Assembly: GCF_900106745.1 (NCBI RefSeq)
Contig: NZ_FNNV01000001.1
Coordinates: 558,001-622,000, forward strand
DNA: 64,000 nucleotides
Origin: Paenibacillus sp. CF384
GTDB lineage: Bacteria > Bacillota > Bacilli > Paenibacillales > Paenibacillaceae
Direction: 5' to 3'
Shown here: in pieces, positions 1 through 9,033 of the stretch
How positions within the stretch are numbered: the first letter of the stretch is position 1
Layout: each line of letters starts with the position of its first letter
Program-made: the position numbers and the translations under genes
Notes under the pieces: generated by a model
The model's input: the letters and a program-made list of their open reading frames with translations, nothing else
What the model was told of the DNA's origin: nothing
The model's database searches: none

Positions 1-600
1 AGGCTTATCCTCTTGAAAATAAAAAGCTGCCCGCGCCTCATTGCCAAGCTCGCTTGCCGTTCGCACCGCAGCCTCACGCACGATGAAGTGGTCGATATGC
101 TCCTTGAAAGCAATCGGAAATACCAGAGCCGTATCCGGAAGCATCGCCAGCTGAGTTATTCGCCCAAGCATACGGTCGTAAATCTCTTGATCTCGCTCGT
201 CGAAATCCTCGAACATCCCATGCGGAAACTCCATTTCACTGCTTGCCAGCGCTTTGCCTCTAGTGAAGCATTCATATTCAGCAAGCAGCTCATAGCCGTA
301 ACTGTACGGGCTGAGCAGCTCATCGATACAATTCAAATCTTCCAACAGCCGTTTGCCGGTTGCCAGCTTGATGCGATCCAGACTGGCGTCGAAATTGCCG
401 CTTCCGGTATGTGCCAAGTAATTGCTGCGCGAGAACACATTTATGATGCGAAAATGTTTCGTATGGAGGAGACCACGCTCCTTCAGCTCCAGCACGTAAC
501 CGCCCAGAAAGAATAGGAAATCATCGTAATGCGGAGAGATGACAATGATAGTAGGCTCAGGTATGACTTCCTCAATCGGGAGAATCTTCAACTTCGTCAT
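1..600 (-). CDS. PIG-L (LmbE) family deacetylase, 3' end cut by window edge
   Basis: Reading leftwards from the ATG at 600 the frame stays open for 200 codons to the window edge. Residues 22-26 are PHYDD, the first zinc motif of PIG-L/LmbE N-deacetylases (usually PHPDD or AHPDD). HIDH near residue 168 fits the second zinc motif, HxxH. Family members remove the acetyl group from GlcNAc-type sugars. The gene starts 2 bases after the stop of the small gene at 603-914 and closes a run with PfkB and NagB-like genes, so an amino-sugar substrate is plausible. The family call is fairly firm and the substrate is inferred. Confidence 0.8.
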   Translation of the reverse strand, partial: MTKLKILPIEEVIPEPTIIVISPHYDDFLFFLGGYVLELKERGLLHTKHFRIINVFSRSNYLAHTGSGNFDASLDRIKLATGKRLLEDLNCIDELLSPYSYGYELLAEYECFTRGKALASSEMEFPHGMFEDFDERDQEIYDRMLGRITQLAMLPDTALVFPIAFKEHIDHFIVREAAVRTASELGNEARAAFYFQEDKP

Positions 601-602
601 GG

Positions 603-914
603 TTAGTCCTCCAACAATCGGTAGATTTCGGTGTAGGCATCTTGAAAATAAGGCAGCTGCTGCTGGGCCAGCTCTTCATGACTCGTATCCTGCTCGAGAA
701 AAGCTAGCGCTTGGTTAGCCGCTTCCAAGGTGTCGAATTCACACTCCCAGATCAATGTGTTTCCAGCTTCTCTGCCGCTATAAGGCAAATAGCGTTTACC
801 CTTAGGAAACGCCGGATTCTCTCGTTCGAGTTTGGCAAACTGGCTCTCAAGCGCCAGAAATTGTTCTCTGCTGGCCGCGTGAAACCGCTGCACTAGTCGC
901 ACCTTCACCTTCAT
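603..914 (-). CDS. hypothetical protein, 103 aa
   Basis: I do not recognise this family. It is a small, soluble, charged protein without a signal peptide or membrane segment. The ATG at 914 has a GGGAGAG ribosome site about 10 bases upstream. It sits 18 bases after the PfkB gene and 2 bases before the PIG-L gene, so it is almost certainly co-transcribed and translated with them. Beta-alpha segments with aromatic residues at both ends suggest a small dimeric alpha-beta barrel, but that is a guess from composition. Confidence 0.7.
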   Translation of the reverse strand: MKVKVRLVQRFHAASREQFLALESQFAKLERENPAFPKGKRYLPYSGREAGNTLIWECEFDTLEAANQALAFLEQDTSHEELAQQQLPYFQDAYTEIYRLLED

Positions 915-932
915 CGTGCTGCACTCTCCCTC

Positions 933-2057
933 TTATTGATCTACACCTAACATGTGCCGGAAAGCCGAAGTCATCGGAAACTCGTTCGCTATGGCAAAAT
1001 CGGCGAGCAGCTGCACATTCAGCTCAAGATGAATGGAATGCGGCGAAGTTACTGCCAGAGCCGCGATCAAAGTGCCAAGCTCAACCGCACTTTCGAGTGG
1101 AGTTTCCGCGAAATACGCATCGTTGTGCACCTTGGTGAATGGCAAGCCGCAGCTCAAGCCACTAATGACGCCGCCAAGCAAAGCATCGCCTGCGCCTGCT
1201 GTACTGAAGGCCTCTACTTTAAGCGGAGGCGTATGCGTAATGCGGCCATTCTCAAAGCTGTAACAGCCGGCTGCACCATCCGTCATGATCAGCTTTATCT
1301 CAGTATTGTGGCTGCTGAGTTGACTCGCGCATTTTGCTGCCAGTTGATAGCCTCCAAGCTCCTCTTGCTCTTCCGATTCAGCTAATTCGGCGATGCGGCG
1401 AGCTTCATCGCGATTAACGGAAAGCAGATCAGTGAGTGCGAATCCGCCAAGCTTGCCGAACTCGGCCGTTTCGGAAGACAGCAAGGCTGCGACATTGAAA
1501 CTCCCCCGTGCTCGGCCTCCTTCGAGGAGCGCGATGCGAGCGGCAAGTGGCACTTCAGGAGCAGCAAGCACAATTTCTGCCGGTCCGATTGGTGGAAGCT
1601 GCTCTAATGCGTAATTGATATCTTGCGGCATTACCTGCTCACTCGCGCTATTCGAAGTCGTAATATTGCCGCCAGCCAAATCCGGATACTGAAAGCAGAC
1701 ACTGAATAGTGTTTTGGCATCGGAGAGGCTGTCTACGTAATCTGTGGACATCCCGGAAGCAACCAACTGCTCAAGCAGTGCTTTCCCCTCTAGGTCGGTT
1801 CCTACTTTACCGATCGGATATAGCTTGAAACTGTCTTCGTCATTGCGCGGATCGCTAAGCAGTACAGCCGGATAATGGCAAATAATATGGAGCTTGCAGA
1901 AATCTTGATTGTTGGTCAGCTCGCCGAGGCGGCTCTCGTTTCTGCCTATCGTTTGATTACCTTCAAGCTGAAACAAGATGCCTGAGCCAATTCCACCGGT
2001 TCCGATAAGGCGGCGATATCGATATGAGGTACCGGAGACGGGCCGAAGTGTACTCAT
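933..2057 (-). CDS. PfkB/ribokinase family carbohydrate kinase
   Basis: The C-terminal third has the PfkB signature STAGAGDALLGG, with the catalytic-base Asp and the anion hole, and the N-terminus has a glycine-rich GTGGIGSG strand. At 374 aa it is slightly longer than typical ribokinases. These enzymes phosphorylate sugars, nucleosides or amino sugars with ATP in the cytoplasm. The start overlaps the stop of the NagB-like gene by four bases (ATGA), implying translational coupling. Between a NagB-like enzyme and a PIG-L deacetylase, a glucosamine-type substrate is the best inference. Confidence 0.85.
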   Translation of the reverse strand: MSTLRPVSGTSYRYRRLIGTGGIGSGILFQLEGNQTIGRNESRLGELTNNQDFCKLHIICHYPAVLLSDPRNDEDSFKLYPIGKVGTDLEGKALLEQLVASGMSTDYVDSLSDAKTLFSVCFQYPDLAGGNITTSNSASEQVMPQDINYALEQLPPIGPAEIVLAAPEVPLAARIALLEGGRARGSFNVAALLSSETAEFGKLGGFALTDLLSVNRDEARRIAELAESEEQEELGGYQLAAKCASQLSSHNTEIKLIMTDGAAGCYSFENGRITHTPPLKVEAFSTAGAGDALLGGVISGLSCGLPFTKVHNDAYFAETPLESAVELGTLIAALAVTSPHSIHLELNVQLLADFAIANEFPMTSAFRHMLGVDQ

Positions 2058-2953
2058 ACATTGACCCCGTTAATCTCCCATTCCGGATGTTCGGCAATGG
2101 GATGTGCAGCCGTCTCAAGCGTCGCTGTAATAAGCGCATCCGGGTGAGTTTGAAGCAAGGTCATCGGATACTCGGTCGTCTCCCCTGAGAATAGAGCTAC
2201 GCGGAGAGCAGTCTGCTTCCACGCACCGGTATCGCTGTAAATCCTTACTTTCTTAGCTGACAGGCATTCTTTCATACCTAGGGTAATCGACATCGGCGGC
2301 ACGAATTGATACGCGCCACCGAAGGTGCGCTGCGCGAGCGCTATAATCGTATCGAGGTTATTATCCTGTACTCGGATCTCCGAATTACGGAGCTGTTCTA
2401 CCGTAATCGCGCTGTATGGATGCCTTCGCGCTTGGTTGTAAGCCAGATGTCCATCCTGACCCCAACCGCCAAGCGTCAGATCGATGGGAGCTTCGGCAAC
2501 ACGCGACTTGATGGTCTCAATCGCCGATGGAATCGGGAAATATCGCTGCGTTTGCGGAACGGCAAGCTCTGGCCGAACCCCGTCATAGAAATAAGTCTCC
2601 ATGAAACTTCTGAAATTATAGGGGTCATTGCGAGAGAGCAGCTTCCCTTCCCAATCCAAGCACTCATCCATATGAAACACCGTCATATTCGCAAGCGAGA
2701 TGCTCTCTTCATTAATAATTTTGACGAACGGTTCATACCAAGCCTTCGGTCCGCAAGGCACGATCGCTCGGAAGGGACGGCCCTCTTCATTGGCAAGACG
2801 TATATCATCGGCGAATTCTCTTGCCATGATCGTTCCCATTTCGGCGGAATCCCTGACCAATCGAAGAGGAATTCGACGCGCCTTGTGATCCATCAGTTCA
2901 TTAACCGGCACTTTGCACCATTCATATAGCTCTTGGTTCGATATCGGACACAT
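2054..2953 (-). CDS. NagB-like glucosamine-6-phosphate isomerase/deaminase family protein
   Basis: About 299 aa from the ATG at 2953, chosen because GAGGGGG lies about 8 bases upstream; an in-frame GTG at 2971 would overlap that site. FHMDECLDW matches the sugar-phosphate loop and GQDGHLAYNQ the active-site loop of NagB. Compared with the NagB consensus (DGHIAFNE) the acidic residue after Asn is Gln here, so one member of the classical Asp-His-Glu set appears replaced. The protein may isomerise or deaminate a related sugar phosphate. It is coupled to the PfkB gene and lies 86 bases after a solute-binding lipoprotein gene. Confidence 0.8.
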   Translation of the reverse strand: MCPISNQELYEWCKVPVNELMDHKARRIPLRLVRDSAEMGTIMAREFADDIRLANEEGRPFRAIVPCGPKAWYEPFVKIINEESISLANMTVFHMDECLDWEGKLLSRNDPYNFRSFMETYFYDGVRPELAVPQTQRYFPIPSAIETIKSRVAEAPIDLTLGGWGQDGHLAYNQARRHPYSAITVEQLRNSEIRVQDNNLDTIIALAQRTFGGAYQFVPPMSITLGMKECLSAKKVRIYSDTGAWKQTALRVALFSGETTEYPMTLLQTHPDALITATLETAAHPIAEHPEWEINGVNV

Positions 2954-2982
2954 TTGTAATTTCCCCCTCACTTCGTAACAAG

Positions 2983-3017
2983 CAGGAACCCAGGTCCTAC
3001 ACCGACAAGGGTTCCTG
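2983..3017. other. intercistronic hairpin, 9-bp perfect stem
   Basis: CAGGAACCC at 2983-2991 is matched by GGGTTCCTG at 3009-3017, with a 17-base loop. It lies between the stop of the solute-binding protein gene and the NagB-like gene. No T-run follows on either strand, so it is more likely a stabiliser or processing site that uncouples the abundant lipoprotein message from the enzyme genes than a strong terminator. Confidence 0.5.
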
Positions 3018-3038
3018 CATATGGCTGCATGTACGAAC

Positions 3039-4664
3039 TTACTCCCAACCTGGCGTTACATTTTTCTCCGATAGAACTTTGTTCACATCATCGATAATTT
3101 CCTGACCGCCGTTGTCGAGATACTGTTTGACCGCAGCATCCCACTTCTCCATCTTCTCCGTGCCGACAATCATCCGTGTCACATGGTCATTGAACGCTTG
3201 ATCAAGCTCCGAGCCTTTCTCGGCTGCAACCGGCGAAGTGATATAATCCACCGGATTCTTGTAGAACTTTACCGACTTGAGCGTATCGACCGCATCCTGC
3301 ACGAACTGCTTCGCCAGCGGATCTGTGAATAAGTTCTGCGGCTGTACTGCTTCTTCGTTTGGCGCCCAATAACGACCGATGAGGTAGCTCTTCGGACGTG
3401 AGTCTTGCTTATCCGGAAGATCGATTGGGATTCCGTCTTTGATCTCGTAGCCTTTGCCCAGACCCCCATTTTGCCAGTCAAAATCAGCATTATCCGCATT
3501 GCGCCGCTCCCAAGGAACGAACGTGCTCATATAGTCGAGCATGCCGAGAATACGGTCTGCTTTGTCCGGTTGATCCTTTAGGTTGCCGTTTAACATAATC
3601 ATTTGGTAGAAGCCTTTGCCCGAAGCGATATAGCCGCTTTGTCCGTCTTCTTGTGCGAATGGAGTAATAACGGCCAGGCTTGCAGCAGGCTGCAGCTCCC
3701 TTAAACCAGTGAAACGCTTCTGGTTGAAATCATACGGCTGCTCGTAATACAGCCCGTATTTGCCCGAGAAGAAATCGTTGCGCACATCGGCCTGCTTGGC
3801 GACTGCCCAGTCTCTGGATAACGCGCCTGCTTGGTATAGATCCGCCAGAAATTGAATCTCTTCCTTGTGCTGGCTGGTAATCGTACCCGGAATGAGCTGA
3901 CCTTTGTCATTCTTGTAGTACCATGCGCCGGAGTCCCACCCTACGCTCATCGCTGCGCCGTATAGCAAGCCTGTACCGACAGAGGAGATCCCCATTCCTA
4001 GCGTATCGTCCTTGCCGTTCTGATCCGGATCTTCCTTCGTGAAGGCGATAAGTACTTGCTTCAGCTCTTCATAGTTTGCAGGCATCTTGAGGCCGAGGTT
4101 GTCCAGCCAATCTTGACGAATGACCGGACGTTTCCCATATTTCTTAGGGAACCATCTTGGTATCGCATATATATTGCCGTCCACAGAAACCGAATCCCAG
4201 ATCTCTTGTGGAATTTGCGATAATGTCGGGTACTTCTTGATGATGTCATTAAGAGGCATGAACGCGCCTTGCGTGGCCCATCTCACGAAATTGGCATCAG
4301 GTCCTTCGAGGCCGATCATATCCGGCAGGTCGCCGCCCGCCATCGCGACCGCCAGTTTATCCGGATATTCCTGCATGTAGATAAATTGAGGCTTGAAGTC
4401 GATATTAAATTTCTCATTAATAGCCGTAACCGCCGGACCTTCAGGAGCGGGGATAGCTGAATCCCAAATTCCATCCATATACGAAACCGTGAACCTCTCC
4501 TTGGTTCCGGATGCATGGTCAGTGGTTGCCGAGCTGTTGTTCGAAGAATTCGATGTGCTTGTCTCTGCGAGGTTATTCCCCCCGTTATTGCCTCCGCTGC
4601 AGGCGGCAAAGGTCGAAGCCAGGGACATGACGAGAACAACGATCAATAGCCTTCTATGATTCAC
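3039..4664 (-). CDS. extracellular solute-binding lipoprotein (LplA/LipO type), copy 1
   Basis: A 541-aa secreted lipoprotein. A basic start and hydrophobic core lead to the lipobox AAC at about residue 22, followed by a Gly/Asn/Ser-rich linker. The body is a large cluster-type carbohydrate ABC binding protein with a DPDQNGKDDT EF-hand-like calcium loop, common in LplA-type proteins. The GTG start at 4664 follows GGAGGG. It lies 246 bases after a close paralogue at 4911-6545, most positions being identical by eye. No permease genes are near, so its transporter partner must lie elsewhere. Confidence 0.88.
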   Translation of the reverse strand: MNHRRLLIVVLVMSLASTFAACSGGNNGGNNLAETSTSNSSNNSSATTDHASGTKERFTVSYMDGIWDSAIPAPEGPAVTAINEKFNIDFKPQFIYMQEYPDKLAVAMAGGDLPDMIGLEGPDANFVRWATQGAFMPLNDIIKKYPTLSQIPQEIWDSVSVDGNIYAIPRWFPKKYGKRPVIRQDWLDNLGLKMPANYEELKQVLIAFTKEDPDQNGKDDTLGMGISSVGTGLLYGAAMSVGWDSGAWYYKNDKGQLIPGTITSQHKEEIQFLADLYQAGALSRDWAVAKQADVRNDFFSGKYGLYYEQPYDFNQKRFTGLRELQPAASLAVITPFAQEDGQSGYIASGKGFYQMIMLNGNLKDQPDKADRILGMLDYMSTFVPWERRNADNADFDWQNGGLGKGYEIKDGIPIDLPDKQDSRPKSYLIGRYWAPNEEAVQPQNLFTDPLAKQFVQDAVDTLKSVKFYKNPVDYITSPVAAEKGSELDQAFNDHVTRMIVGTEKMEKWDAAVKQYLDNGGQEIIDDVNKVLSEKNVTPGWE

Positions 4665-4692
4665 GCAATCCCTCCGTTAGCTTGATCGGTTT

Positions 4693-4706
4693 TGCAGACG
4701 CTTCCC
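4693..4706 (-). promoter_or_regulatory. weak cre-like site upstream of solute-binding protein gene
   Basis: Read on the minus strand, GGGAAGCGTCTGCA resembles the CcpA operator consensus TGNAANCGNWNNCA with two mismatches. It is about 29 bases upstream of the GTG start at 4664. Catabolite control would suit a sugar-binding protein, but the match is weak. Confidence 0.25.
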
Positions 4707-4849
4707 CCTCACACTAAGCGTATAAGATGAGCGCTACGATGAAAATCGACTGTTCTTTGACTGCTTCAACGATTTATTCGTTCAGGTGAAAAAAAGTGAA
4801 GTACCAATAAAATCGACCAGGTCGTCACACCGACTCTAGCTTGCTCAAC

Positions 4850-4893
4850 AAAAAAAGTTGTCTCCAAAGTGCCGTGCACACTTTGAAAACAAC
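4850..4893 (-). terminator. rho-independent terminator after solute-binding protein copy 2
   Basis: On the minus strand two stem segments, GTTGT/ACAAC and CAAAGTG/CACTTTG, are separated by a small internal loop and followed by seven T. It lies 18 bases beyond the stop of the gene at 4911-6545, so the two binding-protein genes may be largely separate transcripts. Confidence 0.75.
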
Positions 4894-4910
4894 CCTTATC
4901 ATTCCGTTCA

Positions 4911-6545
4911 CTATTCCCATCCCGGCGAAATATGCTGCTCCTTAATGAGCTTGTTTACCTCGTCAATAATCGCTTGCCCGCCATTGTTTAGATACTCCTG
5001 GACAGCTTCATCCCAACTTGAGAGGGGTTCATCACCGACAATCATGCGCGTTACATGGTCCGTAAACGCTAGTTCAAGCTCTGATTCCGTCTCGCTGCGC
5101 AGTGGAGAAGTAATGTAATCCACCGGGTTCCGGTAAAACTTATACCTCTTTAACGTGTCGACCGCATCTTGCACGAACTGCTTGGCCAGCGGATCCGAGA
5201 AGGTGTATTGCGGTTGAACCGCTTCATCGTTCGGTGCCCAATATCGGCCGATCAAGTAGTTTTTGGGACGCAAGTCTTGGGCATCCGCTTTCTCGACCGG
5301 TATGCCTTCCTTCATCTCATAGCCCTGATTCACGCCGCCGTACTGCCAGTCAAAATCCCCATTCGCCGGATTGCGTTCCTCCCATGGAATCCAGCTGCTC
5401 ATATAATCGAGCATGCCAAGAATCAGGTTCACCTTCTCCGGCTGTTCCTTCAGCTCTGCATTCAGCATGATCATCTGATAGACGCCCTTACTGGAAGAAA
5501 CATATCCGCTTTGTCCGTCACTCTGGAGAAAAGGAGGGATCACGGCCAGATTCGCAGAGGGCTGCAGCTCCCTAAGTGCTGTAAAGCGCTTTTCATTGAA
5601 ATCATACGGCTGCTCGAAGTACATCCCGATCTTGCCGGAGAAGAAATCATTGCGCACATCGCTCATTTTGGATACGGCCCAATCTTTGGCAATAGCGCCT
5701 GCTGAATAAAGCTCGGTTAGAAATTGGATCTGCTCTTTGTTGCTCTCCGTAATCGTGCCGGGAATGAGCTGCCCCGCAGCATTCCGATCGTACCAGGCGG
5801 CTGAGTCGTAAGCGGCTCCCATTGCTGCCCCATACAAGAGACCGGTTCCCACGGAAGATAAACCCAGACCAAGCGTATCATCCTTCCCGTTCTTATCGGG
5901 ATCATGATTGGTGAAGGCGATTAATACATCGCGCAATTCCTGATAATTGGTCGGCATCGGCAAGCCTAAATTGTCCAGCCAATCCTTCCGAATCACCGGA
6001 TGTTTGCCGTATTTCTTCGTAAACCATCTTGGAATGGCATAGATATTGCCGTCGACTGAAACAGATTGCCATACGCTCTGCGGAATTTTGGATAACGTCG
6101 GATAATTCTTAATAAGATCATTCAGCGGCAGGAACGCGCCTTGCTTCGCCCATTTAATGAATCCCGAATCGGGATTCTCAAGGCCGATCATATCCGGCAA
6201 ATCGCCGCCTGCCATTGTAACGGCAAGCTTATCCGGGTATTCCTGCATGTAATAGAATTGAGGTCTGAAATCGATGCCGAATTTCTCATTAATGGCTTGC
6301 ACTGCAGGACCGTCCTGGGATGGAATGGCTGCGTCCCATAAGCCATCCATATAAGAAACGCGGACTGCGCCACCGGCTATGGATTGGGTGCTGTTCTCTG
6401 CTGATGTACCGGCCTTTGTTGATGCCTGCTTATCCGCTGCCGAATTGGTTCTAGTATTCGTAGTGTCTCCCCCCTCGCCGTCACATGCTGCAAGGAGTGC
6501 GAACATGGCGATGATGAGCATACCTGCTACTCCGTTCTTCTTCAC
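4911..6545 (-). CDS. extracellular solute-binding lipoprotein (LplA/LipO type), copy 2
   Basis: A 544-aa lipoprotein precursor with lipobox LLAAC at about residue 21 and a Thr/Ser/Ala-rich linker. It is clearly paralogous with the protein at 3039-4664 across the whole mature region, including the DPDKNGKDDT loop and the shared ISPGWE/VTPGWE-type end; linkers and signal peptides differ most. The GTG start at 6545 follows GGAGGG. It is transcribed divergently from the membrane AraC regulator at 6733, which probably controls it. No permease is nearby. Confidence 0.88.
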   Translation of the reverse strand: MKKNGVAGMLIIAMFALLAACDGEGGDTTNTRTNSAADKQASTKAGTSAENSTQSIAGGAVRVSYMDGLWDAAIPSQDGPAVQAINEKFGIDFRPQFYYMQEYPDKLAVTMAGGDLPDMIGLENPDSGFIKWAKQGAFLPLNDLIKNYPTLSKIPQSVWQSVSVDGNIYAIPRWFTKKYGKHPVIRKDWLDNLGLPMPTNYQELRDVLIAFTNHDPDKNGKDDTLGLGLSSVGTGLLYGAAMGAAYDSAAWYDRNAAGQLIPGTITESNKEQIQFLTELYSAGAIAKDWAVSKMSDVRNDFFSGKIGMYFEQPYDFNEKRFTALRELQPSANLAVIPPFLQSDGQSGYVSSSKGVYQMIMLNAELKEQPEKVNLILGMLDYMSSWIPWEERNPANGDFDWQYGGVNQGYEMKEGIPVEKADAQDLRPKNYLIGRYWAPNDEAVQPQYTFSDPLAKQFVQDAVDTLKRYKFYRNPVDYITSPLRSETESELELAFTDHVTRMIVGDEPLSSWDEAVQEYLNNGGQAIIDEVNKLIKEQHISPGWE

Positions 6546-6664
6546 ACGATTGCCCTCCTATAACCGAGTTCGACACGATCATTTTGCTATGTTATTCGAC
6601 AGGATGTGCCTCGATCTCCTCCTTATCTAACAAGGGAAGTTTCCTATTAGTACAAAATTCTACC

Positions 6665-6693
6665 TTGATTTAACAGTATCTCGATGCTACTAT
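6665..6693 (+). promoter_or_regulatory. sigma-A promoter for membrane AraC regulator
   Basis: TTGATT at 6665-6670 and TACTAT at 6688-6693 are separated by exactly 17 bases, and the ATG follows 39 bases later. The intergenic space to the divergent binding-protein gene is 187 bases. Confidence 0.55.
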
Positions 6694-6732
6694 GGGGACA
6701 TCTCATGTATTCCATAGCAGAGGAGGAACACA

Positions 6733-8985
6733 ATGGGAAAAATCGGGCTCCTTAAGCACGCTGCAGGCTCCCTGTTCATTCAGCTTTTACTTAGCTTTCT
6801 AGCTATCCTCATCCCTCTCATCTCATTCTTCTTCTTCTCCTTCACTCTGCTGAAGAATCACGCCACAGACGAAGTCATCAAATACAATACCTTAAGCATG
6901 AACAAAACCATCGAGAAATACGAGAATCATTTCAATCAAATCCGGAATATTGGACTCGATCTCTTGCTAGACGAGAAATTGAATACGCTGAATCGCTCCA
7001 CGCTCGACTATTTGAATGCCCGCTCCCTGATGCGCTCCATTAACAGCTACTTGGGCCATAAAGATATCGCCTTGCATAATATTTTCATTTATTTCAAGAA
7101 AAGCAATTTTATCATTTCAGGCGACCGCGGTGCCGGCGCTGATGAAATGTTCAGTCAATACTACCAAAGCGCGGACTATTCGCCTGCTTTCTGGGCGGAG
7201 CAATTCAGCAAGTCTAGCAGTTTCAGCATTCTGCCTTCCTCTACGTTCAAAGAGAAAACGATCAACCAACTGACGGCCAAAGGCCGATATATGCCGGTAA
7301 TTGTCCGGAACAAATTCTTCCCAGATTATCAAGTGATTATTATGCTTGATTTAAACAAGATGCTGCACGAGTTCCACGATTCCTCACAAGATCAATTCTT
7401 GCTCTTAGATGCAGCCGGGAACCCCCTTGCGGCTAATAACGTCAACGAGCAGGTTGAATCGACTCTGCCTGCTTGGGAGAGCGGTAAGAATGATGTGAAG
7501 CAGAACGATATCTATTATTTCAACAAGGTAGGCTCTGTGACAGGTATCCGATACGTCAAGATCGTTCCCGATAATCTGATCTCAGCCCAAATCAGCAACA
7601 TCAACTCTATTCTGCTCACCTTACTCATCGTGTTCGCCATTATCAGCATCTGCGCAGCTTGGTTCTTCACGAAACGATTCCACAATCCGGTCAAGAATAT
7701 TATGCAGTCCATTCAGACGTTAAACGCACCTTCTGCTGTTCAAAGCAGCATCCATGAATTCAACTACATCAACGATCAAGTCCGTCATCTCGTCCAAACG
7801 AACAACACGATCGATCAAGCCAACAGCCGCAAAAACTCCTTGCTCAGCTATTATGCTTTTATGAATAAGATCAAAAATATCAAGCTCAAGGATCAGGAGT
7901 TATACGACTTCTCCATCCAGGAGCCGTATCGCCTTCTCCTGTTTCGATTGCAGTTTACGCCATCGTTCTTCCGTGAGATCGATGCGGATGAAGGTAAAGC
8001 CTCTTTCTTCGTACGCGAGTATATTGACTCTCATCTGAAGACCTATGTGCAGACGCAAACGATTCAGCTGGAGCATGATCTTATACTGTCGCTTGTCATT
8101 GGAAATTCGATTCAAGAGGATATCCCGGCCTTTCTCAGCAGCTTGAAGACCGTCTTCGATCTCGACCAGCGCTATTGGTCGGTTACGATCGGCGTCGGCA
8201 GCCTCTATCGCAATTCGTCCGATTTAACGCGGGCTTACGAACAAGTACAAGCTTTACTAGACTACCGGAAGCTTGGGAATGTGACTCAAATCATTACCGC
8301 GGCCGAGCCTCTGCCGGATTGGCAAGCTGCAATGACAGGCGGTCAAGAACAAGAGCTCTATACGAATTTGTCATCGGGCAATGAGGAGTTCGTGCTTCGA
8401 ATCGTCTCCAAAGTACTCGGACAGCTAGAGAAGAAAGACGCAACGGCTAACCAATATTATGATTTTGCAGATAACATCGTTCAATTGGTAACCAAAACAT
8501 TCGCATCCCTTCATCTCGATATGCAGGCCCTTCAGAGTCATCTGGCACTGTCCGGCAAAGCACGCTCCTGTTCGAATCAGGATGAACTGCAGGACTATGT
8601 AGTCCAGCTGCTCACCTTCGCGATGGCTCGCGTGAACGAGAAGAAAGCAGCCCGCGATAATATTATCGAGTTTGTCATGAAATATATGGAGCAGCATTAC
8701 CAGGACGATATTACCCTTGATATTCTGTCGGATAAACTTAATATCTCTGCCAGCTATCTATCGACCTATTTCAAGACCAAGACTGGCATGAATTTTATCG
8801 ATTACATCAACAATTACCGAATCGATATGGCCAAATCGCTGCTCAAAGGCGCTGATCTTCGCATTCAGGATGTGGCCACCCAAGTCGGCTATCAGAACAT
8901 TAATTCGTTCAACCGGATGTTCAAGAAAATTAGCGGCGTTACGCCAAGCGAATTCCGTAAACAGCAGTATCTCATTGAAGGGTAA
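6733..8985 (+). CDS. membrane-anchored AraC family regulator (YesN-like one-component sensor)
   Basis: A 750-aa protein with a membrane segment at about residues 11-37, an extracytoplasmic sensor region, a second membrane segment at about 289-311, a HAMP-like and linker region, and a C-terminal AraC double helix-turn-helix at about 643-745. The ATG has a GAGGAGGA site upstream. This layout is common in Paenibacillus beside carbohydrate uptake genes; the outer domain probably senses a sugar or a loaded binding protein. It is divergent from the paired solute-binding proteins, its likely targets. The ligand is unknown. Confidence 0.85.
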   Translation: MGKIGLLKHAAGSLFIQLLLSFLAILIPLISFFFFSFTLLKNHATDEVIKYNTLSMNKTIEKYENHFNQIRNIGLDLLLDEKLNTLNRSTLDYLNARSLMRSINSYLGHKDIALHNIFIYFKKSNFIISGDRGAGADEMFSQYYQSADYSPAFWAEQFSKSSSFSILPSSTFKEKTINQLTAKGRYMPVIVRNKFFPDYQVIIMLDLNKMLHEFHDSSQDQFLLLDAAGNPLAANNVNEQVESTLPAWESGKNDVKQNDIYYFNKVGSVTGIRYVKIVPDNLISAQISNINSILLTLLIVFAIISICAAWFFTKRFHNPVKNIMQSIQTLNAPSAVQSSIHEFNYINDQVRHLVQTNNTIDQANSRKNSLLSYYAFMNKIKNIKLKDQELYDFSIQEPYRLLLFRLQFTPSFFREIDADEGKASFFVREYIDSHLKTYVQTQTIQLEHDLILSLVIGNSIQEDIPAFLSSLKTVFDLDQRYWSVTIGVGSLYRNSSDLTRAYEQVQALLDYRKLGNVTQIITAAEPLPDWQAAMTGGQEQELYTNLSSGNEEFVLRIVSKVLGQLEKKDATANQYYDFADNIVQLVTKTFASLHLDMQALQSHLALSGKARSCSNQDELQDYVVQLLTFAMARVNEKKAARDNIIEFVMKYMEQHYQDDITLDILSDKLNISASYLSTYFKTKTGMNFIDYINNYRIDMAKSLLKGADLRIQDVATQVGYQNINSFNRMFKKISGVTPSEFRKQQYLIEG

Positions 8986-8988
8986 CAA

Positions 8989-9030
8989 AAAGCCGCTTCT
9001 AATCACGATAACCGTGAAGGAAGCGGCTTT
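8989..9030. terminator. bidirectional terminator between convergent genes
   Basis: AAAGCCGCTTC at 8989-8999 pairs with GAAGCGGCTTT at 9020-9030, with a short inner stem. It serves the AraC gene ending at 8985 and the oxidoreductase gene ending at 9034. Confidence 0.85.
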
Positions 9031-9033
9031 CCT

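Noticed and set aside
13..516. 167-codon plus-strand frame at the left edge
   Set aside because: It is antisense to the PIG-L deacetylase gene, whose zinc motifs PHYDD and HIDH are clear.
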